Below the pieces are notes generated by a model. It was given only the letters and a program-made list of their open reading frames with translations. It had not been told where the DNA came from and ran no database searches. The translations under genes and the position numbers were made by a program. Source: Sclerodactyla briareus (lineage: Eukaryota; Echinodermata; Holothuroidea; Dendrochirotida; Sclerodactylidae). Taken from it: DNA of 64,000 nt. Where the stretch lies: contig JAODTK010001076.1 in assembly GCA_026419785.1 (NCBI GenBank), forward strand, positions 62,001-126,000, read 5' to 3'. Within the stretch, counting starts at the first letter, position 1; each line of letters begins with the position of its first letter. This document shows positions 48,629-60,000 of this stretch, piece by piece.

Positions 48629-50849
48629 CCACACCAGAGGTGCAATTGGACACCCTACCTAACATGCACAGGTTCCTGGGTGTGTGATCCCATGAATAAT
48701 ACTAATTAGATGGTGCTATCAAGGTGACCAAAAAGCTTTCCGAGGGAACTAAGCTTGCACAAGAAAACTGGCCAAGATGAGAACGACTACAAATCGGAAG
48801 AGATATGTCATCAACTCGCTTTTGAATAGGGATATTAAAGAAAATCACGAATATGTTTTGGGAAGCGATTTCCATACCACCGGAAGCTGGAAGCTGAATC
48901 TAAAATCGCTCTCCGGCAGACTTAAGATGAACCCTTGGAACTGTTAGCAATTTTTCTGAAGGATGATTGGAAAACGCGTGGGTGGTGTGGTAGGTGGGAA
49001 GAACAGACGACAGATATGTCGGAAGAGTACCCTCGAAATAGCAGAAGAAACACAGAAGAACCAATGTTAAATTGGGAATGACGGAGTTTCAATGGCAGCA
49101 AGTGGAAGTTCAGAAAGTTCTTAACGCAGAGGGAGTGACGCCTATCGATGCCCACCCTCGACTTTTTGCTAGATATATATTTGGAGAAACCAAGTAATGC
49201 CCACCCTTCTGAATCCACATACCATTCACAAAATGATGCAAAATTTTGAATTCACAGAATTTTATTGATAAATCAGGAAAGCGTGCTTCGTGAAACATTT
49301 TAATTGAAATAGTTCCTTGGGCAGTAGATTTTCGTTGGTTAGAACATATTCAGTGTCTGATCATATAAATCTTACTGTGTGAACATGGCTTAAAATCCTA
49401 CTTCATATACCGCAATGAGCATTAGTGTTTCTAACTCGGCATATGTGACAGTTATGACATGTATTCCATCTTTGTCTTAATGCCATTGTGGATTGAGGAT
49501 TCCCGTCAACCTTGTCATATGTTAATTTAATTTTTTTTTTTTTTATTAAGCTGTTCTTGAAAGTGGCTGGCCTGTTCTTGAAAGTGCTGGCTTGACATGC
49601 ATGAGTAGTTGATTCCATTAAGTAGAACCGCAAACAGCAACTGACCGACGACCAAGGCTCACCTGGGGAGGGACATGCAAATAGCTGGAAGCGGAATCAG
49701 ATTGAACAATAATGTTCGGCCTGCGAGTGAGCATATCCATCAAGTACCCAGGCTCGCCAACGCTTTGAGAGTTTGTGATTAAGGAGAAGGATTTTAAATT
49801 CGATCCAGTGGAGACAGCGCAAAGTAGGTGTAATATTGTCAAATTTCTCGATCCTTGCAGCAGTATTTTGCATGTTACCCCAAATGAATACAGACAGTGG
49901 AGTAGGATTCCTACATTTTCCATTCCTTGACCATGGACTGTGGGAGGCGTCATGCAGTCATTTGTCTTGCTTCCGATCAGGATTGCAACTTCCACCCCAC
50001 CTGGATGACAATCCTACTTTTCTTACATAAAAATATTTTTTCTTTCATGGCATGACGATCTGGTAGAGCCCCCCCCCCCCCCCCCCGGTCCTCTGAGTTT
50101 CAGCCAATTTTCATCTAGGCTAGATTTTTAAATAATTCTTCAAAGATCACGCTTCCTGCAATATTTTTCTAGATAGAGCAGGCATATATTGTTACATTTT
50201 TTTTTTGTGGGGTATTGATAACAATCCCTATGTGCAGGTCCGTCCTAATTGCAAGTACGTGCCCATTTATGACAATTTCAGAAATTGTTTTCAATATGCA
50301 GTCTCATGTCTGATACTCGGTCTGTGGGTGGGTTCCCTGGTGATGAGGAGTACTAATCCTATTGTTTGTTGTCAGATAAAGGTCAGTCTGAAATTAGGTA
50401 TGCTATGTGGTCTATGAGTGCAAGAATTGTAGTTTGGTATTCACCAGTTTTGACGATGGAATTATTATTTCAGCGAATATTAGCTGGTGGCCATAACAAC
50501 TTGATCTGGGTCGGATACGACCAGATGGAATGAAACTCTCAATTGGTAAGTGATTGGGGCACTTACACCTGAAGGTATCCTATAAGTAGCAAAGTAAAAT
50601 CAAATTATTTCATGGTGCGATAATTCACGCCTTGACTCGACGGTACACAATGTCGGGAAAATCATGTACGTATAATCCTGTGGTAGTTGTAAATAAAACT
50701 TCTCAAACAATATTTGCATTCTGTCAGTAATATAACTTCAACAGGTCGCTAGGAAAAATTCACGGGAATTACTACCCTATGTGTTCAGTCTCACAAAAAC
50801 AATGTTTTACCATGACTCCATACCTGACAGTGTCTGTCAGTACCCTAGT

Positions 50850-51148
50850 CAGGGTTCCTGCAGATTCTGGGCAATCAATTTCCATGATTTGTCATGACCA
50901 ATTAAAGAAATCCCCATGACCTAATGCTCTATGACATCCCCTCGCACAGACTGTTGCAAACTGATCATCCAACCAGAGCCGAAGCAACAAACACAAATAG
51001 CTGTGAGAAAGTACAACTCACTTCATGAAAAAAATTTTCATCGACTTTTCCATGACTCAACTTTTCACTAAATTTCAAAACTTATCCAGGCCGGATTATT
51101 ATGAAATTCCATGACTTTTTCCTCCGGTTTTCCATGACTGCGGGACCC
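50850..51148. mobile_element. MITE, family D copy 2
   Basis: Starts cagggttcctgcagattctg and ends ccatgactgcgggaccc. It shares gccgaagcaacaaacacaa, tagctgtgag and cacttcatga with copy 1 at 7104-7361 in the same orientation. No target duplication could be read. Confidence 0.65.
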
Positions 51149-51727
51149 ATGTGCATAGAGCATAGGTCAGGAGCACATCTACAGTAGGATTGTTATAACC
51201 TCCCGTGAATGGGGCTTATCTGTACCAGGTGTTCCCCTCATTTGAATACAACTATAGGTGGTATAGTCCGCAATCCTAGGTTCTCCACATAGTCCTCGCC
51301 GGTGCGGAATCTAGTTTTTTTTTTCTTTGTTGTAGACTTCATCTCGATGTGAGAAGTTGATAAGAGCGTGCTCTGGCTATTTAGATACTGACCAAACCTC
51401 GGTATCGTCAATTGGTTCTCATTTGTGATCCCCACTCATTTGAAGGTCTCGTCAAGACTGAACCATAATGAGTCCCTTCGAAAATGCTTTGCAAATAGAT
51501 GCAGTCAATTACCAGAGATTGTTAACCTGCAAAATAGAGGGCAGCAGACATGCAGCAGTTGTGCCAATTTGCCTGAGATTTACTAGTGTAAACCACATGT
51601 TCAAAGTTTCAGAATTCATAGTTTTACCCTACTCAATTAACATCAAGAGCATTAATTAGCTAGGTCTGAGACCTGTAATACTATAGCTGTATATAGACCG
51701 TTGTGTGGCAGGGTTCTCTATCCCTCC

Positions 51728-51904
51728 GGAGGATAAAAACTGCCGACTCGAGGGTCACTTAATCCAACCTTTCCATCTATCGAGTAGTATGTGCCCACTT
51801 CATGTGGATGCCAACCGGAGAAGAATAACACTGACGACTCGAGTCCACTTAATCCAAAATGTCCTTCTATATTGAGTAGTAATGCCCACTTAATGTGGAT
51901 GCCA
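51728..51904. repeat. two tandem copies of an about 85-bp unit
   Basis: Both copies contain gactcgag, cacttaatccaa, gagtagta-tg-cccactt and atgtggatgccaa. They are diverged and not coding. Confidence 0.8.
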
Positions 51905-53089
51905 ATGATTCTCCTGGTGCACTACTATTGCAAATTCATGCGATGTACTTCCAGCTCCTGGTAGATGGGTTTATAACAGACATCCAGCCTTTCCCTGTTA
52001 AAAAACAAAAAAAAAGATGCTAGTACTCATTGCCAAAAGTTGATCAATGGATAACGCCAAAATACCCTTGAGTATTTGTAGGTGGTCCAAATGGTTTGAA
52101 TTTCTATTAGGTTTGTTGAGGGCCAACATGGACATGTCATTGAAGGAGGCCATATCTGCCAAAAAATTGATACACAAAGTACAAAAAATGGCTTCAATAA
52201 AAATGAAACCACTATATTGGGACAAGTAATGAAAAAGAATGTTGTAAATAAATGTCATCATATGAACATAATTACACCCCGACAATACCCCATCCCCTTA
52301 TCCTTTGGCTCAGTCCGAATATGAAAATCCATAAGGACTAAAAATCATCATCCGCAAAAATGGCTTGTGAATGAATAGCGAGGTAAATCCTTCATAGAAT
52401 CGGGCACAACATCGACTAGGTGAGAATACGAGAAACATCAAATACAATCCAAAGGAAAAGCTTACCAGAGAGAAAGAAATGCGTTGATGAAAAAGTTAAA
52501 ATGATGTCATTTGGATTCCCCAACTGATTAAAATCTGAATAATGTAAGCTTGCACTTGTAAAAATAGTGCCATACAGTCATTCTGGGTGCAGAATGAATG
52601 GCCTACCAAACAGACAAACAAACTATAATGGTTGTAGGAAACAAATGGCAGTGGCAGCTACTTACGATCACCTCGGCCCTACTACAACATACCAAAAAAC
52701 CATGCCCCAATTGGCCTAGTGCCATCTTCCAAGGACATTTCTATCATCAATAGAGTATGTTTAGTGATCAACATTTGGAGAACTTAACCGTAGGGTCGAC
52801 AGCACCTATGCCAAAGGGCATGTAAGTGGAGGAGAGGATTGTCAATTTACCTAGTGTTCCAAATACAGGAGCTGACCGAAGAGGTGCTCTATTATTGCTG
52901 AATGTTTCGTCACCCAATGGTCATTCTGACGGGATGCCCCTCCGATGGATCCCTCCCCTGATGGATAGGGTGTGGGTGCCTCTGAATGTTATTGCTGTAC
53001 ACTTTCCTTCCTTAAAACTGTAATTACTGCCCACAGACTTCTCATCTGGCCTACCAAGTGCAGGGCAGCCATTCATCCTTAGGTGCAAA

Positions 53090-53880
53090 ATATTGCAGCA
53101 GCAGCAGCTAGCATTCAGAACTTTAGCTAGTGTTGATAGATTGTTATGATCAGTTGAAGGCCCATGCCCCCTCCCAATATCACAGCAGCAGCAGCTAGTG
53201 TTCAGAGCTTGTTAGCTAGCGTTCAGAACTGTTAGCTAGCGTTGATAGGTTGCTATGATCATTTGAAGGCCCATGCCCCCTCCCAATATACAGCAGCAGC
53301 TAGTGTGTAGAGCTCGTTAGTTAGTGTTCCTAGAATGTTATGATCAGTTGAAGGCCCCTGCCCTCTCCCAATATCACGGCAGCAGCTAGTGTGTAGAGCT
53401 TGTTAGTGTTCCTAGATTATGATCAGTTGAAGGCCCCTGCCCTCTCCCAATATCACGGCAGCAGCTAGTGTGTAGAGCTCGTAGTGTTCCTAGAATGTTA
53501 TGATCAGTTGAGGGCCCCTGCCCTCTCACAATATCACAGCAGCAGCTAGTGTGTAGAGCTTGTTAGTGTTCCTAGATTATGATCAGTTGAGGGCCCCTGC
53601 CCTCTCCCAATATCACGGCAGCAGCTAGTGTGTAGAGCTCGTTAGTGTTCCTAGAATGTTATGATCAGTTGAGGGCCCCTGCCCTCTCACAATATCACAG
53701 CAGCAGCTAGTGTGTAGAGCTTGTTAGTGTTCCTAGATTATGATCAGTTGAGGGCCCCTGCCCTCTCCCAATATCACGGCAGCAGCTAGTGTGTAGAGCT
53801 CGTTAGTGTTCCTAGAATGTTATGATCAGTTGAAGGCCCCTGCCCTCTCCATATTGCAGCAGCAGCTAGTGTTCAGAGCT
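53090..53880. repeat. about 80-bp minisatellite at the 3' end of CALR
   Basis: Units contain atgatcagttgaaggcccc, tgccctctcccaatatcac, ggcagcagctagtgtgtag and agctcgttagtgttcctag. Unit starts alternate 79 and 82 bp apart (53361, 53440, 53521, 53600, 53682, 53761, 53843), because two subtypes alternate: agattatg versus agaatgttatg, and ctcccaatatcacgg versus ctcacaatatcacag. This is a two-unit, about 161-bp higher-order repeat. Older units at 53090-53340 are longer and more diverged. It ends within about 20 bases of the CALR stop region, so it would lie in the 3' UTR. Confidence 0.92.
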
Positions 53881-53887
53881 TGTTAGG

Positions 53888-54087
53888 TTATTGTTCCGTG
53901 AGCTCGTTCATGTTCGAGGTCTTCTCCGAGGTCATCAGGGAAAGTCCTTATCGTCATCGTAGTCTTCATCATCGAGGTCCTCATCCTCTCCATCTCCCTC
54001 TTCCTCATTCCCTTTTCTTAAGCTTTTCCTCTTCCTCTTCTTACGCTCCTCCTCGTCCTGCTCATCCTTCATCTTCTTCTCCCCTTT
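53888..54087 (-). CDS. CALR: CALR last exon: charged C-tail and damaged ER-retention end
   Basis: The acceptor (minus strand) ends ttcatttccag. The frame opens [20 protein letters not shown] and continues with an acidic run containing [16 protein letters not shown] before a premature TGA. This is the calcium-buffering tail. One base less in the TTTCCC run continues the frame as DDLGEDLEH. One base less in GAAC then gives HDEL, the ER retrieval signal. The codons after HDEL are Thr-Glu-Gln-stop instead of an immediate stop, so a further error or a real extension must be assumed. The tail is shorter than in vertebrates. Confidence 0.85.
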
Positions 54088-57000
54088 CTGGAAATGAACA
54101 CGAGGACAGGAAAGGAAAGCGGTTACAGAACAAGACATCTGTTCCCAATTTACATTCATTAATAATCAGTAACAAAATAAAATAAAAGGGGTAAAATGGA
54201 AACATCAACCAGGAAGCCTTAAAAATTCATTGCACGATCCTCATTCCACTAGTAACTAGATTTTCACACTAACCTCTTCACCTCTGATGATGAACATTAG
54301 GACCTGACCCAATAACAGGAGGAAAACTTTGTACTCATTATGGGAACCCAACATCCCAAAGTATGACTGCATCATTAGGTTATCGAGTTATCGTAATAGC
54401 CCAATTTTTCTCCCCTTTCCCCTTCCAGATAGACCACTAGGTCTTACACCAAAAAAACAAGAGGTCTACACAAAAACAATTGGGTTTTTCTAATCCCCAT
54501 AAAAGCTAGAATACCCAAATTTCAACTCGTCAAAGCAAGCATGTATGGCTTCCAAAACCCATTATATAGATGCAAGAAGAAGGCATGTTGATAAACCCCC
54601 AACCACACACCAACCTCAACTTTTTTTGAATCAACAGTGTTTCTTTCCCCCCGTGTGATGTTATGGAGGCATTGCATAATAGTAGGGGGTTTGTTCACTG
54701 TTCCATGGATCAGTGAGTAAGACACTATTATATCATCGTCATTAGGACTTTAATATTGGTTTAAAATGCTCAACGAATGTCTCTTTACAGCCTTCCCTGT
54801 TACTGCCAGTTTGTATTTACTACAATATTGTTAAATGATCAACGAATGTCTCTTTACAGCCTTCCCTGTTACTGCCAGTTTGTATTTCTACACACAACTA
54901 GCCATAAGAAATGAAACCACTAAACAGGCCCACACTACATATGGTAATACTGACTCGTTCCATTTCAGATACCACAACAGACCTAATCGTGACCACCTAT
55001 CAGGACCTGCTATTAACTCACCTTTGTAACCTCCCATAAGTCCTTTGCCTGGTTTTCTGCATCCTCTACACTGTCCGATATCAAGATATTGTCAAGATTG
55101 TTCCAGATTTGACCTGTAAAGAAGGATTACTATGTTGAGGTGGATTTCATAGTCAGCAGCTATGCCACTCCATGGAGCTAAGTGACTATTATTTAAGGAA
55201 AATTCCAGCCAAATTGATACTCTTCACGAGTTAGGGTTCAATTTAGTAGTGATTCTGTTTGATTAGCAATCAAATGGTAATCAATTGTGGATATGATTAA
55301 GCAATCATGCCATTTGGCTAGCAAAACTGCTATGCTAACCAGCTTAATACGCAACCTGTTAAAAATGTTAAAGCGAATAAAAAAATAAAAAATCATTTTT
55401 CATATATCACGTTGTTCCAGGTTTATAGCATGTTTGGTTGGGAAGATATGGCTTCCTCAAATTCCATATAATTTTCTGATTTGGGCAAACTGGCAACTTA
55501 TGTCATATCTACCAATTATAAGGGAAAAAGACATTTCTTAGCATTTTCTTCGAAATTGGTAGATATAAAGTCATCAATGTTGCCAATTTTGCAAAATTGG
55601 TCACTTACAGTGGATAACTTGATATCTTTAAAAATTTGTAACCTCATCACCAAACATGGTATGAACATGAAACAAAGTTTGATTGGCATGATTTTCAATG
55701 CACAAGCATATGACATTGAAATATTTTTGACTGGAATGTCCTTTAATTTGGATATCCATAATCGTCCTCACTCTTCATGTTTGCCAATGTTGCGAAAATT
55801 GTCAATAATCTTTAAAAATTTGTAACTTCATCACCAAACATGGTATGAACATGAAACAAAGTTTGATTGGCATGATTTTCAATGCACAAGCATATGACAT
55901 TGAAATATTTTTGACTGGAATTGTCCTTTGATGTGATAATCATAATAGCAGCCTCAACTCTTAATAGAGCTAATGTTACTGTGGACATCACAGTCGCTCC
56001 ATATACTAAGGTGACTAATATGTTCCATGGAGTGGCATAGCTGCGACTAAGAATGTTAACGTGGATATCATAGTAAGCTCTTCTCTCATGAGCAAAGTGA
56101 CTGGAGCTAAGTGACACTGAAAATGTTAATATGGATATCACAGCAGCCTCCTAATGGAGCTAAGTGAATGTTACCGGCGATATCATAGTCTGCAGCCCCG
56201 CCCCTCCTGGAACTAAGTGACTGGAAGAATGGTAATGTGGATATAGTAGCCTCATCTCTTAATTGAGCTAAGTGACTGTAGGAATGTTACTGTGGATATC
56301 AAGTAGCCTCCCCCTGGTTACAGAGCTCATTGACTATGGATGTTACTGTGGCTATTATAGTCCGCTCCCCCCGCCCCTCCATGGAGCTCAGTGACAAGGA
56401 ATGATGTGGATATCTTAATAGAGCCAATGTGGATATCACAGTCATACTAGTTCAGCCCGGGAATGGAGCTAGTCATAGCCAGCAGCCTCCCCCCCCCCCC
56501 CCCCCCCATGGAGCTAAGGACGGGATAACAAGTCATCAGCCGCATGGGTTACAGCCATGTGCCAATAGCAGCACTGCAGGGAAAAGCCTTCAAGGATTGA
56601 TCGAAAACTTGACGACTGCTAATTCCACCTATAAGTCCTCAGACGCAGGAACCTCTTCCTCCAGTTACTTAGCAAAAACCTGGCCTTTTACATACATATG
56701 GTACCTAAGCAGTATTTTGAAAAATACCAGCAGTGAAGCCTAACACTTGTGAAATCCATAGTGTTGTCTCGTTTTGCTAATAGTGATCACTGAGAACCAA
56801 GGTATTATTACAACTCCTGTACACTCACCTGCCATAAATCAAATCCAATAATGGCGGAATCTTCAAATTTGTAGTGTGTCGTCAGCTTCATATTCAGGGT
56901 TGTCTATCATGGGGTGGACCCACTTGCCCTTGTATTCTGGATTGTCGATCTGCTTGGGCTTCCATTCACCCTGAGAAAAAGCAAACATGAAAACATCAAG

Positions 57001-60000
57001 AGTACCTGCCAATACACATTAGCTCACCCTGAACCATGTCTCACTAAATTATCATAATGATAATTGGGGGCTAGATGACTGAAACCAGGCAGTGAAAAAA
57101 AAAAAATTCACCATTAGTAAGAAATTTCATCAGCCGCATGGGTTACAGCCATGTGCCAAAAGCAGCGAACGGAATTCTGCGGAATTCAGACTTGAAATCA
57201 TGTCAAGCGTTATTAGGACCCACCATCAACACTAACTTTGGAGTGATGAAGTGATAAATTGTGTATTTCATAATATGGGCCAAGATCGGGCCTCTGGGCG
57301 CAATATTCCGAAATACCCCATACAAACCGACCTAATTTTTTTCTTTCATGAAAGTGACATTCATGGGGGAACCGCAAGATCCCCATATAATACAAAGTCA
57401 ATGTAACCGCACTTATTTTCAAGCTTATAGGCCTACCTTCTCTCTATTGGCTATCATGGTGCGAAAAATATCCTGCATTTACTGTGCTAGTTCAAAGCAA
57501 ATTTGTTACATGGCATTACCCATTAAAAACTGCATGGCATGTTCCCCACAGCATAGAGGCTAAACAACCAACACTTGGAACTGTGATTCGTTAGTTCTAG
57601 AGAGCAAGGTTATTAGAAGTGTAGAGAAATCACACACAGAGAACCAGAGCGGCGTAGTTACCTTGTATTCTGGGTTGTTGATCATGGGTGGCTCCCACTC
57701 TCCGTCCATGTCATCGTCCCAGTCCTCCGGTTTCTCAGCATCTGGGTCAGGGATGAATTCTGGCTTCTCCCAGTCCTGTCATGGGGAGAGGACACATACA
57801 TTAAAACAACAGAATAAATAGAGGGCTTTGATATGCCAACTACCTATGGACAAGAGGTGGATCAGCTACAAAGCAATCACCATTGGGTAGTCTGTCCCGA
57901 AAGATGGTTGAATAGCTAAATATCATTCAATCCAACTCTGGACCCCAGAATCGGCCCAGAACAATGAAGACCTAGCTCTGATGTAATACCTGTAATCTCA
58001 TTGTTTATTCAGGGATGCCCTCCTTCCCACACCTTTATATCTCCACCTCCAGATCTTTCATTCAATCTACGCCCGACTACTGGTATTCAGCAGTGTGTGT
58101 CATTTACCATATCACAAGTCCACTCCAGGCTCACCTAAGGCCCCATCAGAGAATTGTTTATAGACTCCATGAACTAACAAGTACACATACAGGAGACCGG
58201 CAAGCTCACAGCTAGAACCAGAGAACCTAGTACTCTCATACTAAAGCTCACAAAGCCAACTGTAGAATAGCCATCTGGCAACACCAGGTGGAGGACAGGC
58301 CGAGGATGTATACCGAGCCACTCATCAAAGACCAGGGTGTCACCACGCCGGGCGGCCACAAAATTTTTACCCTAACTGAATGAAATGATCCCAAGAAAAC
58401 TCAGTCAGTGCTCGAAATTACGTAAGCCCGAGGCTACTCGAAGTTCAGTTCGGGCTACTAGAAACTTTGCTGCAGCTCCCGTCGGCTAGTGAGAAAATTC
58501 AGTTGAAGGTCTAGGGTCTAGACATAAAAGTGGAAACTACGACAGATCCTGAACTCCTTCAATGACTTTTCTAAGCGGCCGCAACTGATCGAACTAGCAG
58601 TATTTGCAACAAAATATTCGCAGAAAATGAGCTTCTGCGAAGACCTCCAACATCGGCCATGACACTGACACTCGCCCGTCACGAAAATGTAGGCCTATCA
58701 ACGATCGGTCCCATAACAAAAAGTTGTATATAAATAAACGCCCGGCCCCACGTGTACACAGGACTCACCGAGTGAACTGTGCATTACGATCAGTGTTCAC
58801 GCTAAGTGTGGGATTGCACGATCTGACGCATCAAACTCAAAATCCCGCACAAAAAATTCATATGTGGGAATGACTCGCACTGGTTCCATAACAGGAATAG
58901 TAAATTTGACAATTTTTAACCAGTCACGATCCGGGACTTAAGGGCAAAATTGTATGCTCCTCTTACCATTGTGGTCGGAAATGTAACACTGAGAACATGA
59001 GAAGAAACATATTTTTCACCCACACGTCGATAACGTTCAATTGAAATGATTTTGTAGAACTGGTTTATGTACACATTCTATGTTAACCACGTGGAATGGG
59101 ACCAAATCACTGTAAAATAACGTTAAAATCTGAAAACATTTAAAAATCATCAAATAATGAAACAGGCATGTAGATGGGTTGATGCAACGCTTTTCACAAA
59201 AGATTGAATCATGTTATTTGCAAGTGTCTTCAGATAACCACTTTTCTGATCTAGGCGAAGTGTGGTCCCTGTACAAAAGCATAGTGCAAGTTCAGTAGTT
59301 AGGTGTACTGCTGCCTACCTTTTTTTTAGAATTATAATTTTTGTTTTCTTATTTATTCACACAAAATCCAATTTTGCCTGGGAAACATTCACTATGGGCC
59401 AGAAAATGTTTGCCGTTGAATGATTTTGCCCTCTCGGGACAGTCATGTTCTATGGGATAAAGCAAAGGTATGGCATTGGGTGATTATCCCCAGGTACCCA
59501 TTGCCTATATACAGTTCAACTTGTGTAGCAATAGTTTGCAATGGCAGCTTGGAGAGAGGGAGTCAGGGGACAAATTTGGGCCAAGAGGGAGGCTGTAACC
59601 CCTTAGCAACACATCCTATTGTTGAAAACTGGCAACGTGGCACTTTCGGCGGTATGCATGTACAAAGAACTGCTGATCTTTTTCTGAGAACCCCCCCCCA
59701 GATTTCAAGTCCCCCTTTGAAAAATTGTGAGGGGGGAAATTCCCACCCACATTCAAACCCTAGCGTTAACACCTGAATTCCGATATACTGATATCTTTGA
59801 CCCCTTACGGCCTTGTTCCTACAAAAAAAAAGCTATTCCGCGCGACTTTCACGTAACTCGCTCCTCGAAAGTTTCGCAGTGAAGAGCCGCGAGCGGTTGG
59901 ATCGGCCTAATAAATTTCATCGGCAGTCAAATTTTTGTTCGGGCTAGTGGAAATTACGAGTTAGAAGCCCGATGGACAACCGCTGATCAGGTAATATTTC

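Larger units (their letters stand above)
48629..53085. other. intergenic stretch between convergent RNF181 and CALR
   Basis: Contains the RNF181 3' UTR at its left and probably the CALR 3' UTR or downstream flank at its right. Known items are a MITE (50850-51148), a local 85-bp duplication (51728-51904), a 310-bp-family fragment near 50200-50420 and a C run near 50069-50086. No other gene is supported. Confidence 0.5.
55114..56828. other. CALR intron 7 with repeats
   Basis: Contains interspersed family C (55410-55935) and a degenerate minisatellite (about 55940-56510) built of gagctaagtgactg and ggaatgtta-tgtggatatcac words. A phrase catcagccgcatgggttaca occurs at 56537 here and at 57130 in intron 6. 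The open frame near 56429-56743 is chance sequence. Confidence 0.75.

Noticed and set aside
53090-53880. CRISPR-like array because of regular spacing
   Set aside because: Units are contiguous, without unique spacers, in an animal genome.
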